Below, piece by piece: positions 57,254 through 64,000 of a DNA stretch of 64,000 nt. Source of the stretch: Amycolatopsis tucumanensis (GTDB taxonomy: Bacteria; Actinomycetota; Actinomycetes; Mycobacteriales; Pseudonocardiaceae). The translations under genes were made by a program, and so were the position numbers. Under the pieces are notes generated by a model. It was not told where the DNA came from and did not search any database. It saw only the letters and a list, made by a program, of their open reading frames with translations. The stretch spans positions 173,391 to 237,390 of the forward strand of contig NZ_JAKGSD010000003.1 in the NCBI RefSeq assembly GCF_021654135.1, in the 5' to 3' direction. Numbering within the stretch: the first letter of the stretch is position 1; each line of letters starts with the position of its first letter.

Positions 57254-58717
57254 ATGAGTTCGCATGCGGGCTTCGCGCTGCCCGAGTTCCCGTCCGGACT
57301 GCCGGTCGGCCCCGGGTGGGTCACCGGCGCCGGAACCGCGCCGGTGGTGTTCCCCTACGACGGATCGGTGGTCGCGCACGCGCCGGTCGGATCGGTCGGC
57401 GACGCCCGCGCCGCCCTCGACGCGGGTGCGGCCGCCGTGAAACCGGCCGGCAAGCTCACCTCGGCGGTCCGCCGCGCGATCCTGCTCGACGTGGAGGCCG
57501 CGCTCCGGGCGCACGAGGCGGAGCTGGTCGACCTGCTCATCGCCGAGACCGGCAAGACCCGCGGCGACTGCGAGGTGGAGTTCGCCCGCACGGTCTTCAC
57601 CTGGTCGGCCGCCGCCGAGGAGGTCGCCCGCATCCACGGCGAAACCGTGCCGCTGGACCTGCAGCCCTCCGGCGCGGGGATGATCGGGTTCTGGACCCGC
57701 CGCCCGATCGGCCTGGTCGTCGGCATCGCCGGGTTCAACGGCCCGCTCCTGCTCGCCAGTCACAAGATCGCGCCGTCCATCGCCGCGGGCTGCCCGGTGA
57801 TCTGCAAGCCCGCCCCCGCCACGCCGCTGACCGCGCTGTGGCTGGCGGACCAGGTCCGGCAGGCGGCCGCCCGGCACGGGGCGCCGCCGGAGATCGTGCA
57901 GGTCATCACCGGCGACGCCGAGGTCGGGCACACGCTGGTGACCGATCCGCGCGTGGCGGCGGTGTCGTTCACCGGTTCCGCCGCCGTCGGGCACCGGATC
58001 GCACGCGACGCCGCGCCGCGGAAGGTCCTGCTGGAACTGGGCTCCAACGCGGCGCTGGTGGTCGACACCGACGCCGACCTCGACAAGGCCGCCGACGCCG
58101 TGCTGCGCGGCGGCTACTACTTCAACGGCCAGGCCTGCATCGCCGTGCAACGCGTGATCGTGTGCGAGCCGGTGCGCGAGGAGTTCGTCGGCAAGCTCAC
58201 CCCCCGCATGGGCGAGCTGACGGTCGGCGATCCGCGCGACCCGCGGACCCGGGTGGCGCCGCTGATCAACGAGGCGGCGACGCGGCGCACCCTCGACTGG
58301 ATCGAGCAGGCCGAGCAGGCCGGGGCGAAGGTCCTGCACGGCGGCCGGGTGATCGACCGCACCGTCGAGCCGACCCTCCTGCTCGACGTGCCGGAAACCG
58401 CCGACGCGTGGTGCGAGGAGATCTTCGCCCCCGTCGTGGCGATCCGGTCCGTGCCCGGCCTCCCGGCGGCGCTGGACCTGGTCAACCGGTCGCGCTACGG
58501 CCTGCACGCCAGCGTGTTCACCCGCTCGCTCGCCACCGCGTTCGCCGCCATCGAGGAACTCGAGGTCGGGGGAGTGGTGATCAACGAGGTGCCCGGCTTC
58601 CGGTCCGACATCATGCCCTACGGCGGCGTGAAGGACTCCGGCATCGGCCGGGAGGGACCGCGCTTCGCGATCGAAGAACTGACCGTCACCCGCATGGCCG
58701 TGATCAGGCCGGAATGA
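57254..58717 (+). CDS. Aldehyde dehydrogenase
   Basis: 487 residues. IAGFNGPLLLASHKIAPSI, GSAAVGHRIA, Glu in LELGSNAAL and Cys in GQACIAVQRV; the GSNAALVV variant is typical of the glyceraldehyde-3-P/phosphonoacetaldehyde-like ALDH branch. ATG at 57254 follows GAGGAGAA. First gene of an operon with SDR and MFS, which overlap or follow closely; probably under the divergent GntR. Confidence 0.9.
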   Translation: MSSHAGFALPEFPSGLPVGPGWVTGAGTAPVVFPYDGSVVAHAPVGSVGDARAALDAGAAAVKPAGKLTSAVRRAILLDVEAALRAHEAELVDLLIAETGKTRGDCEVEFARTVFTWSAAAEEVARIHGETVPLDLQPSGAGMIGFWTRRPIGLVVGIAGFNGPLLLASHKIAPSIAAGCPVICKPAPATPLTALWLADQVRQAAARHGAPPEIVQVITGDAEVGHTLVTDPRVAAVSFTGSAAVGHRIARDAAPRKVLLELGSNAALVVDTDADLDKAADAVLRGGYYFNGQACIAVQRVIVCEPVREEFVGKLTPRMGELTVGDPRDPRTRVAPLINEAATRRTLDWIEQAEQAGAKVLHGGRVIDRTVEPTLLLDVPETADAWCEEIFAPVVAIRSVPGLPAALDLVNRSRYGLHASVFTRSLATAFAAIEELEVGGVVINEVPGFRSDIMPYGGVKDSGIGREGPRFAIEELTVTRMAVIRPE

Positions 58718-59490
58718 GCGAGACCATGACCGACTACACCACGCTGTTCCGGCTCGACGGCAAGCGCGCGCTGCTGGTCGGGGCCGGCGGGATCGGCCGC
58801 GAGGCCGCGCTCGCGCTCGCGGCCCACGGCGCCGAGGTGATCTGCGCCGACAAGGACCCGCTCACCGCGAAGGCGACCGCGGCCGACACCGGCGGCGAAG
58901 CGCTCGAACTCGACATCACCGACGCGGCGGCCGTGCACCGGGCCGCCGCCGAACTCGGGGACCTCGACGTCGTGGTCCTCACCGCGGCGACCAACGTGCG
59001 CAAGCGCATTCTCGACTACGCGCCCGAGGAGTTCGACCGCGTCGTCGCGCTCAACCTGAAAGCGACCTTCACCGTGCTGCAGGCGTTCGGCCGGGGGATG
59101 GTGGAGCGCGGCCGCGGCAGCATCGTGGTCTTCTCCTCGGTGCGCGGGTTCGTCGTCGAACCCGGCCAGTCGGTGTACGCGGCCACCAAGGCCGGCGCGA
59201 TCCAGCTGGTCAAGACCGCGGCCGCCGAATTCGGCGAAGCCGGCGTCCGCGTCAACGCGATCGCCCCCGGCGTGGTGGAAACGCCGCTGACCGACCAGAT
59301 CAAGAACGACCCCGGCTGGTACCGGGCCTACGCCACCAAAAGTGCGCTCGGCCGCTGGTCCCAGCCCGGCGAACTGGCCGGAGCCGTCGTGTTCCTGGCC
59401 TCCGACGCGGCCGCCTACGTCACCGGATCGACCGTCATGGTCGACGGTGGCTGGACGGCCGTGGACGGACGTTTCACCCCACCGGCCTGA
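58714..59490 (+). CDS. Short-chain dehydrogenase (classical SDR)
   Basis: 258 residues. NAD loop VGAGGIGREAAL, catalytic Ser in FSSVRGF and YAATKAG, C-terminal GSTVMVDGGWTA: the FabG/gluconate-5-dehydrogenase-like SDR type. The ATG at 58714 overlaps the ALDH stop (ATGA); an internal ATG at 58726 is possible. Presumably oxidises a hydroxy-acid or alcohol to feed the ALDH or vice versa. Confidence 0.9.
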   Translation: MSETMTDYTTLFRLDGKRALLVGAGGIGREAALALAAHGAEVICADKDPLTAKATAADTGGEALELDITDAAAVHRAAAELGDLDVVVLTAATNVRKRILDYAPEEFDRVVALNLKATFTVLQAFGRGMVERGRGSIVVFSSVRGFVVEPGQSVYAATKAGAIQLVKTAAAEFGEAGVRVNAIAPGVVETPLTDQIKNDPGWYRAYATKSALGRWSQPGELAGAVVFLASDAAAYVTGSTVMVDGGWTAVDGRFTPPA

Positions 59491-59513
59491 CCCCTGACCC
59501 CCCGGGAGAACCC

Positions 59514-60881
59514 ATGTCCGGCAACACCGGCGTTGCCGACCACGACGAGCTCGCGCGGACCACCCTGCGCAAGGTCACGTGGCGGCTCGGCGTTCTGCTG
59601 TTCTTCGTCTACGTCCTCAACTACCTCGACCGCACCAACATCTCCATCGCGAAGCTGAAGATGCAGCCGGACATCGCCTTGAGCGAAACGGCTTTCGGCC
59701 TCGGCGCTGGCTTGTTCTTCGTCGGCTACGTGCTCTTCGAAGTGCCCAGCAACATGATCCTCTACCGCGTCGGCGCCCGGTACTGGATCGCCCGCATCAT
59801 GTTCACCTGGGGCCTGGTGTCGATGGCGATGTTCCTGGTCCGCGACGAGTGGAGCTTCTACGCGCTGCGGTTCCTCCTCGGCGTCGCCGAGGCCGGCCTG
59901 GTGCCCGGCGTGATCCTCTACCTCAGCCAGTGGGTGCCCGCGGTGCGGCGGGCGCGGCTGATCAGCGTCTTCTACATCGCCGTGCCGGTGTCGACGGTCA
60001 TCGGCGCGCCGCTGTCGACCTGGCTCATGGGGTTCACGCCGTGGGGCCTGACCGGCTGGCAGTTCATGTTCCTGGCCGAGGGTTTCCCGTGCCTGGTCAT
60101 GGCGTTCGTCGTGGTGCGGTACCTGACGGACAAGCCCGCGCAGGCGACGTGGCTCAGCGTGCGGCAGCGCGCGTGGCTGGTCGCGGAGCTGGAGCGGGAG
60201 GACAAGGCCAACTCGGCGGGTGGGCACCGCGCCGGCTCGCTGCGTGCGGCGGTGCGCGACCGGGGTGTGCTCGGCATGTCGTTCGCGTTCTTCGCGATGA
60301 TCATCCCGCTGTACGCGATGGCGTTCTTCCTGCCGACCATCGTCCGGCAGATGGGGTCGTTCAGCACCGGGCAGATCGGGTGGCTCACCGCGATCCCGTA
60401 CGTGTTCGCCGCGCTCGCGATGTGGTTGCTGGCGCGCAATTCCGACCGCACCGGGGAACGCACCCGCCACTACGTGGTGCCCGCGCTGGCCGGGGTCGCC
60501 GGGCTCGTGCTCGGCGCGCTGAGCCTCACCGGATCCCCGCTGCTGGCGCTGACCGGGTTCACGCTCGCCGCGATCGGCTGCATCTCCACGCTGCCGGTGT
60601 TCTGGGCGCACGCGCCGTACCTGCTCAGCGGCCCGGCGACGGCCACCGGCATCGCGTTCATCACCGCGGTCGGCAACCTCGCCGGATTCGTCTCGCCCTA
60701 CATGGTGGCGCTGATCAAGGGCGACGGCCCGGGACAGGGCCACAGCAGCGCCGCGGTGCTGGTGACCGCGGTCTTCCTGACTGGCGCCGCGGTCGCGATG
60801 GCCGGAGTCGGGCGCCGGATCCGCAGGCGTTCCGGTGTGGCCGCGGGCGCCCCCGCCACGCAACCGTCCGCGAACACCTGA
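59514..60881 (+). CDS. MFS transporter, anion:cation symporter (ACS) family
   Basis: 455 residues with 12 helices; VYVLNYLDRTNISIAKLKM in the first helix is the ACS (tartrate/phthalate/4-hydroxyphenylacetate permease) signature, followed by EVPSNMILYRVGARYWIARI. Imports an organic anion. Its position directly after ALDH and SDR makes it the uptake step of this pathway. A very strong hairpin follows. Confidence 0.9.
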   Translation: MSGNTGVADHDELARTTLRKVTWRLGVLLFFVYVLNYLDRTNISIAKLKMQPDIALSETAFGLGAGLFFVGYVLFEVPSNMILYRVGARYWIARIMFTWGLVSMAMFLVRDEWSFYALRFLLGVAEAGLVPGVILYLSQWVPAVRRARLISVFYIAVPVSTVIGAPLSTWLMGFTPWGLTGWQFMFLAEGFPCLVMAFVVVRYLTDKPAQATWLSVRQRAWLVAELEREDKANSAGGHRAGSLRAAVRDRGVLGMSFAFFAMIIPLYAMAFFLPTIVRQMGSFSTGQIGWLTAIPYVFAALAMWLLARNSDRTGERTRHYVVPALAGVAGLVLGALSLTGSPLLALTGFTLAAIGCISTLPVFWAHAPYLLSGPATATGIAFITAVGNLAGFVSPYMVALIKGDGPGQGHSSAAVLVTAVFLTGAAVAMAGVGRRIRRRSGVAAGAPATQPSANT

Positions 60882-60894
60882 CCAACCCCTACCA

Positions 60895-60947
60895 CCGGTC
60901 GGCGCGGCCCGCGACTGCCACGAGCGGTCGCGGGCCGCGCCGACCGG
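60895..60947 (+). terminator. Very stable hairpin between MFS and IOR genes
   Basis: Perfect 21-bp arms at 60895-60915 and 60927-60947 (starting CCGGTCGGCGCGG) with an 11-nt loop. It separates the MFS gene from the ferredoxin oxidoreductase gene, so the latter probably has its own promoter or read-through expression. Confidence 0.8.
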
Positions 60948-60987
60948 CCTGACCCCTCGCCACCCCGACCGGTTGACGGAGAGCCCA

Positions 60988-63900
60988 GTGACCACCCAGA
61001 CCACCACCGTGTCCCTCGACGACAAGTACACCGCCGAGCGCGGGCGGGTCCTGCTGTCCGGGATCCAGGCCCTGGTGCGCCTGACGCTCGAACAGCGCCG
61101 CCTGGACACCGCCCGCGGGCTGTCCACCCGCGTGTTCGTCTCCGGCTACCAGGGTTCGCCGCTGGGCGGGGTGGACCTGGAGATGGGCAGGGCCGCGCGG
61201 TTCCTCGACCCGGCTGGCGTGGTGTTCCGGCCGGGCGTCAACGAAGAGCTCGCCGCGACCGCCGTCGCCGGCACGCAGCTGCTCGACCAGCTGCCCGGGC
61301 GGCAGCACGAGGGGGTCACCGGGTTCTGGTACGGCAAGAACCCCGGCCTGGACCGGGCCGCCGACGCGATCCGGCACGGCAACATCTCGGGCACCGCGCC
61401 GCTCGGCGGGGCGGTCGCCTGGATCGGCGACGACCCGGCGAGCAAGTCCTCGACGGTGCCGAGTTCGTGCGAGCCGATGATGCAGAGCCTGTCCATGCCG
61501 CTGCTCGCACCCGGCTCGGTGGCCGAGATCGTCGAGTTCGGGCTGCACGCGGTCGCGCTGTCCCGCGCCAGCGGGTTGTGGACCGGGCTGAAGATCGTGG
61601 CCGACATCGCCGACGCCTCGGCGACCGTGGACGTGGCCGACCTGCGGGCCGGCATCCCCGAGCCGGCCCGCCGCGAGCGCGGCCCGCTGCCGACCCTCCT
61701 CGGCCCGGCGGCGCTGGACGCCGAATTCGACATGCTCACCCGACGCCTGGACCTCGCCCGCGCCTACGCCCGCGACGCCCGGCTCAACCGGGTGGTGTTC
61801 ACCGCCGCTTCCGCCCGCCTGGGGATTCTCGCCTCCGGCACCGGGTTCGCCGTCCTGCAGCGCGCGCTCGACGACCTCGGGCTGGACGAAGCGGCGCTGG
61901 ACGCGCTCGGGCTCCGGCTGATCCGGCTCGCCATGCCGTTCCCCCTCGACGACCAGGAGCTGGCCCGGCTGACCGAAGGCCTGGACGAGGTGCTCGTCGT
62001 GGAGGACAAGGTGCCCTTCCTGGAAGGCCACCTGAAGGAGGCGCTGTACCGGCGGCCGGGCGCGCCGAACGTCGTGGGACGGCGGGACGAGACCGGGCGG
62101 CCGTTGCTGACCGCGCGGGGACAGCTCGGCGCGGAAGAGGTCGCCCAGGCCGTGGCCGCCCGCATCACGGCGGTGATCGGCCCGGACCGGCTGCCGCGCG
62201 CCGCGGTCACCCACCTCGCCGCGATCCGGCCCCGGCGGCCCGCGCGCATCGGCGTGCCCCTGGCCGCCGGAAAGCGCACGCCGTACTTCTGCTCGGGCTG
62301 CCCGCACAACACTTCCACCCGCGCCGCCGACGACACGCTCGTCGGCGCCGGCATCGGGTGCCACGTCATGATCACCCTCGACGGCGCGGGCCGCGGCAGG
62401 CAGATCGGGCTGACCCAGATGGGCGGGGAGGGCGCCCAGTGGATCGGGCTGGCGCCGTTCACCGGCGACCGGCACTTCGTGCAGAACCTCGGCGACGGCA
62501 CCTTCCACCACTCGGGCTCGCTGGCAATCCGCGCCGCGGTCGCCGGTGGTGTCACCATGACCTACAAGCTGCTCTACAACGACGCCGTCGCGATGACCGG
62601 CGGCCAGCAGGTCATCGGGCGGCTGTCCGTTCCCGAGCTCACCCGGCTGCTGGCCACCGAGGGCGTGCGGCGCATCGTGGTCACCACCGACGACCCCGGC
62701 AAGTACCGCGGCGTGGCGCTGGACCCGATCGCGTCCGTCCGCCACCGCGACGACTTCGCCGAAGCCGAAGCCGAACTGGCCGCCGTCGACGGCGTCACCG
62801 TGCTCATCCACGACGACCAGTGCGCGGCGGAGGAACGACGGCTGCGCAAGCGCGGCAAGCTGCCCACACCCGCGGAAAAGGTCGTGATCAACGAGCGGGT
62901 CTGCGAGGGCTGTGGTGACTGCGGCGACGTCTCCACCTGCCTGTCGGTGCAACCCGTGGACACCGAGTTCGGCCGCAAGACCCGCATCCACCAGGCCTCC
63001 TGCAACTCCGACTTCTCCTGCCTGAAGGGCGACTGCCCGTCCTTCCTGCTCGTCGAGCCGAGCGCGCAACGCCGCGCGCTGCCCGGGGAACCGCCCGTGG
63101 CGCTCGCCGAGCCGGAGCCGAAGGTCACCGGCACCGAGACGCTGCTGCGGATGCCCGGAATCGGCGGCACCGGCGTGGTGACCGTGTCGCAGATCCTGCA
63201 GATGGCCGCGCACCTGGACGGCAAGTTCGCCGCCGGGCTGGAGCAGACCGGTCTCGCGCAGAAGGGCGGGCCGGTCACCTCGGACGTCCGGATCGGCAAG
63301 CAACCGGTGCGCGGCTCGCTGCGCGCGTCACGCTCCACAGTGGACGTCCTGATCGGCTTCGACCTGCTCGGTGCCGCAGAGGAGTCCACGTTGGCGACGG
63401 CGCGCGGCGGCCGCACCATCGCGGTCCTGAACACCTCCGTGGTGCCGACCGCGGCGATGGTGACCAACCGCGTCGCCGTGCCGGGCAGCGTCGACGACCT
63501 GCTCGCGCGCGTCGCCGAGGCCACCACGCCGGAGGCGAACCTGCACCTGGACGCGCAACGCCTGTCCGAATCGCTGTTCGCCGACCACATGCCCGCGAAC
63601 ATGCTGCTCGTCGGCGCCGCCTACCAGCACGGCTGCATCCCCGTCGCCGCGGCCGCGATCGAGCAGGCCATCCGGCTCAACGGCGCGGCCGTGGACAAGA
63701 CCCTCGCCGCGTTCCGCTGGGGACGCGCGGCGGTCGTCGACCCGGAGGCGGTGTTCGCCGCGGCGGGCGCCAGTGCGGAGCCGGCGGATGCCGGGTTCGA
63801 AGCGGCGCTCGCCACCCGGATCGCCGATCTCACCGGCTACCAGAACGAGGCTTTCGCCCGCGCGTACGCCGAGGAGGTGCACCGCGTCATGGACATCGCG

Positions 63901-64000
63901 CAGGCCCGCGCCGGCGACACCGCCGCTGAGCGAGTCGGGCTCGCCTACGCGCGTGGTCTGCACAAGCTCCTGGCGTACAAGGACGAGTACGAGGTCGCCC
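60988..64000 (+). CDS. Indolepyruvate ferredoxin oxidoreductase, fused type (partial, runs off the right edge)
   Basis: 1004 codons visible of a usual length near 1170. GYQGSPLGGVDLEM at the N-terminus and PYFCSGCPHNTST, GDGTFHHSGS (thiamine diphosphate region), a cysteine-rich CEGCGDCGD...C segment for iron-sulfur clusters, and the gamma domain beginning PGIGGTGVVTVSQ are all in family order. It oxidatively decarboxylates aryl 2-oxoacids to acyl-CoA, reducing ferredoxin; fused aerobic versions occur in aromatic amino acid or branched-acid catabolism. GTG at 60988 preceded by GGAGAG. Confidence 0.92.
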   Translation, partial: MTTQTTTVSLDDKYTAERGRVLLSGIQALVRLTLEQRRLDTARGLSTRVFVSGYQGSPLGGVDLEMGRAARFLDPAGVVFRPGVNEELAATAVAGTQLLDQLPGRQHEGVTGFWYGKNPGLDRAADAIRHGNISGTAPLGGAVAWIGDDPASKSSTVPSSCEPMMQSLSMPLLAPGSVAEIVEFGLHAVALSRASGLWTGLKIVADIADASATVDVADLRAGIPEPARRERGPLPTLLGPAALDAEFDMLTRRLDLARAYARDARLNRVVFTAASARLGILASGTGFAVLQRALDDLGLDEAALDALGLRLIRLAMPFPLDDQELARLTEGLDEVLVVEDKVPFLEGHLKEALYRRPGAPNVVGRRDETGRPLLTARGQLGAEEVAQAVAARITAVIGPDRLPRAAVTHLAAIRPRRPARIGVPLAAGKRTPYFCSGCPHNTSTRAADDTLVGAGIGCHVMITLDGAGRGRQIGLTQMGGEGAQWIGLAPFTGDRHFVQNLGDGTFHHSGSLAIRAAVAGGVTMTYKLLYNDAVAMTGGQQVIGRLSVPELTRLLATEGVRRIVVTTDDPGKYRGVALDPIASVRHRDDFAEAEAELAAVDGVTVLIHDDQCAAEERRLRKRGKLPTPAEKVVINERVCEGCGDCGDVSTCLSVQPVDTEFGRKTRIHQASCNSDFSCLKGDCPSFLLVEPSAQRRALPGEPPVALAEPEPKVTGTETLLRMPGIGGTGVVTVSQILQMAAHLDGKFAAGLEQTGLAQKGGPVTSDVRIGKQPVRGSLRASRSTVDVLIGFDLLGAAEESTLATARGGRTIAVLNTSVVPTAAMVTNRVAVPGSVDDLLARVAEATTPEANLHLDAQRLSESLFADHMPANMLLVGAAYQHGCIPVAAAAIEQAIRLNGAAVDKTLAAFRWGRAAVVDPEAVFAAAGASAEPADAGFEAALATRIADLTGYQNEAFARAYAEEVHRVMDIAQARAGDTAAERVGLAYARGLHKLLAYKDEYEVA

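Noticed and set aside
1..64000. Search for tRNA, rRNA, CRISPR arrays, insertion sequences and phage genes
   Set aside because: No cloverleaf with CCA-type end, no regular spaced repeats, no transposase DDE motif and no phage structural gene was recognised by eye; small RNAs could still be missed.

Overview
The window is very GC-rich (third codon positions almost all G or C), with many GTG starts, actinobacterial promoter spacing, SARP/BTAD and LAL regulators and a full MFS/GntR/IclR catabolic repertoire. This points to a filamentous actinomycete; an Amycolatopsis-like member of the Pseudonocardiaceae is my best guess (inference from style, not from a marker gene). I see no rRNA, tRNA, CRISPR array, transposase or phage gene.

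Region 1 (1-14 kb) holds an M28 peptidase (cut by the left edge), an AraC regulator, an HFCD flavoprotein with a ketopantoate-reductase-like enzyme, a secreted tannase/feruloyl-esterase with a secreted cupin, an acyl-CoA-dehydrogenase-fold oxygenase, a large LAL regulator, a Tat-exported epoxide-hydrolase-like lipoprotein, and an aldehyde dehydrogenase translationally coupled to an MFS exporter.

Region 2 (14-34 kb) is the accessory and most unusual part. It is dense in regulators (SARP, a SARP-ATPase-acetyltransferase-like fusion, LuxR type, TetR) and in hydrolases. It carries several broken genes: a glutamine synthetase with an internal inversion, a single-domain ABC-F chimera, hollowed creatininase and LLM-oxidoreductase genes, and an NRPS module with two frameshifts. 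Five promoters here and at the end of region 1 share a 30-bp box (TGACGTACA, then CGTC, then GACG at fixed positions) placed 53-54 nt upstream of a TANNNT -10 hexamer, which looks like an undescribed local regulon. Two genes or gene pairs (ABC-F, MFS) are preceded by 9-codon leader ORFs with strong ribosome binding sites and hairpins, suggesting ribosome-mediated attenuation.

Region 3 (34-48.9 kb) has divergent regulator/enzyme pairs (XRE/hydrolase, MarR/YceI, ArsR-type/MFS). It also has an IclR-centred catabolic locus: a tightly overlapping minus-strand operon (formaldehyde-activating-enzyme homologue, enolase-superfamily dehydratase, ALDH, beta-hydroxyacid dehydrogenase, iron ADH) and a plus-strand ALDH-MFS pair. 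Near-identical CGCAAC-N4-GTTGCG palindromes lie in front of both.

Region 4 (48.9-64 kb) is a second catabolic locus: a GntR-hyuA-hyuB-isopropylmalate-DH-like-GntR-deacetylase series on the minus strand. HyuB has an extra C-terminal Cys4 module like an acetone-carboxylase gamma subunit. Divergent from it is ALDH-SDR-MFS, followed by an indolepyruvate ferredoxin oxidoreductase that runs off the right edge.
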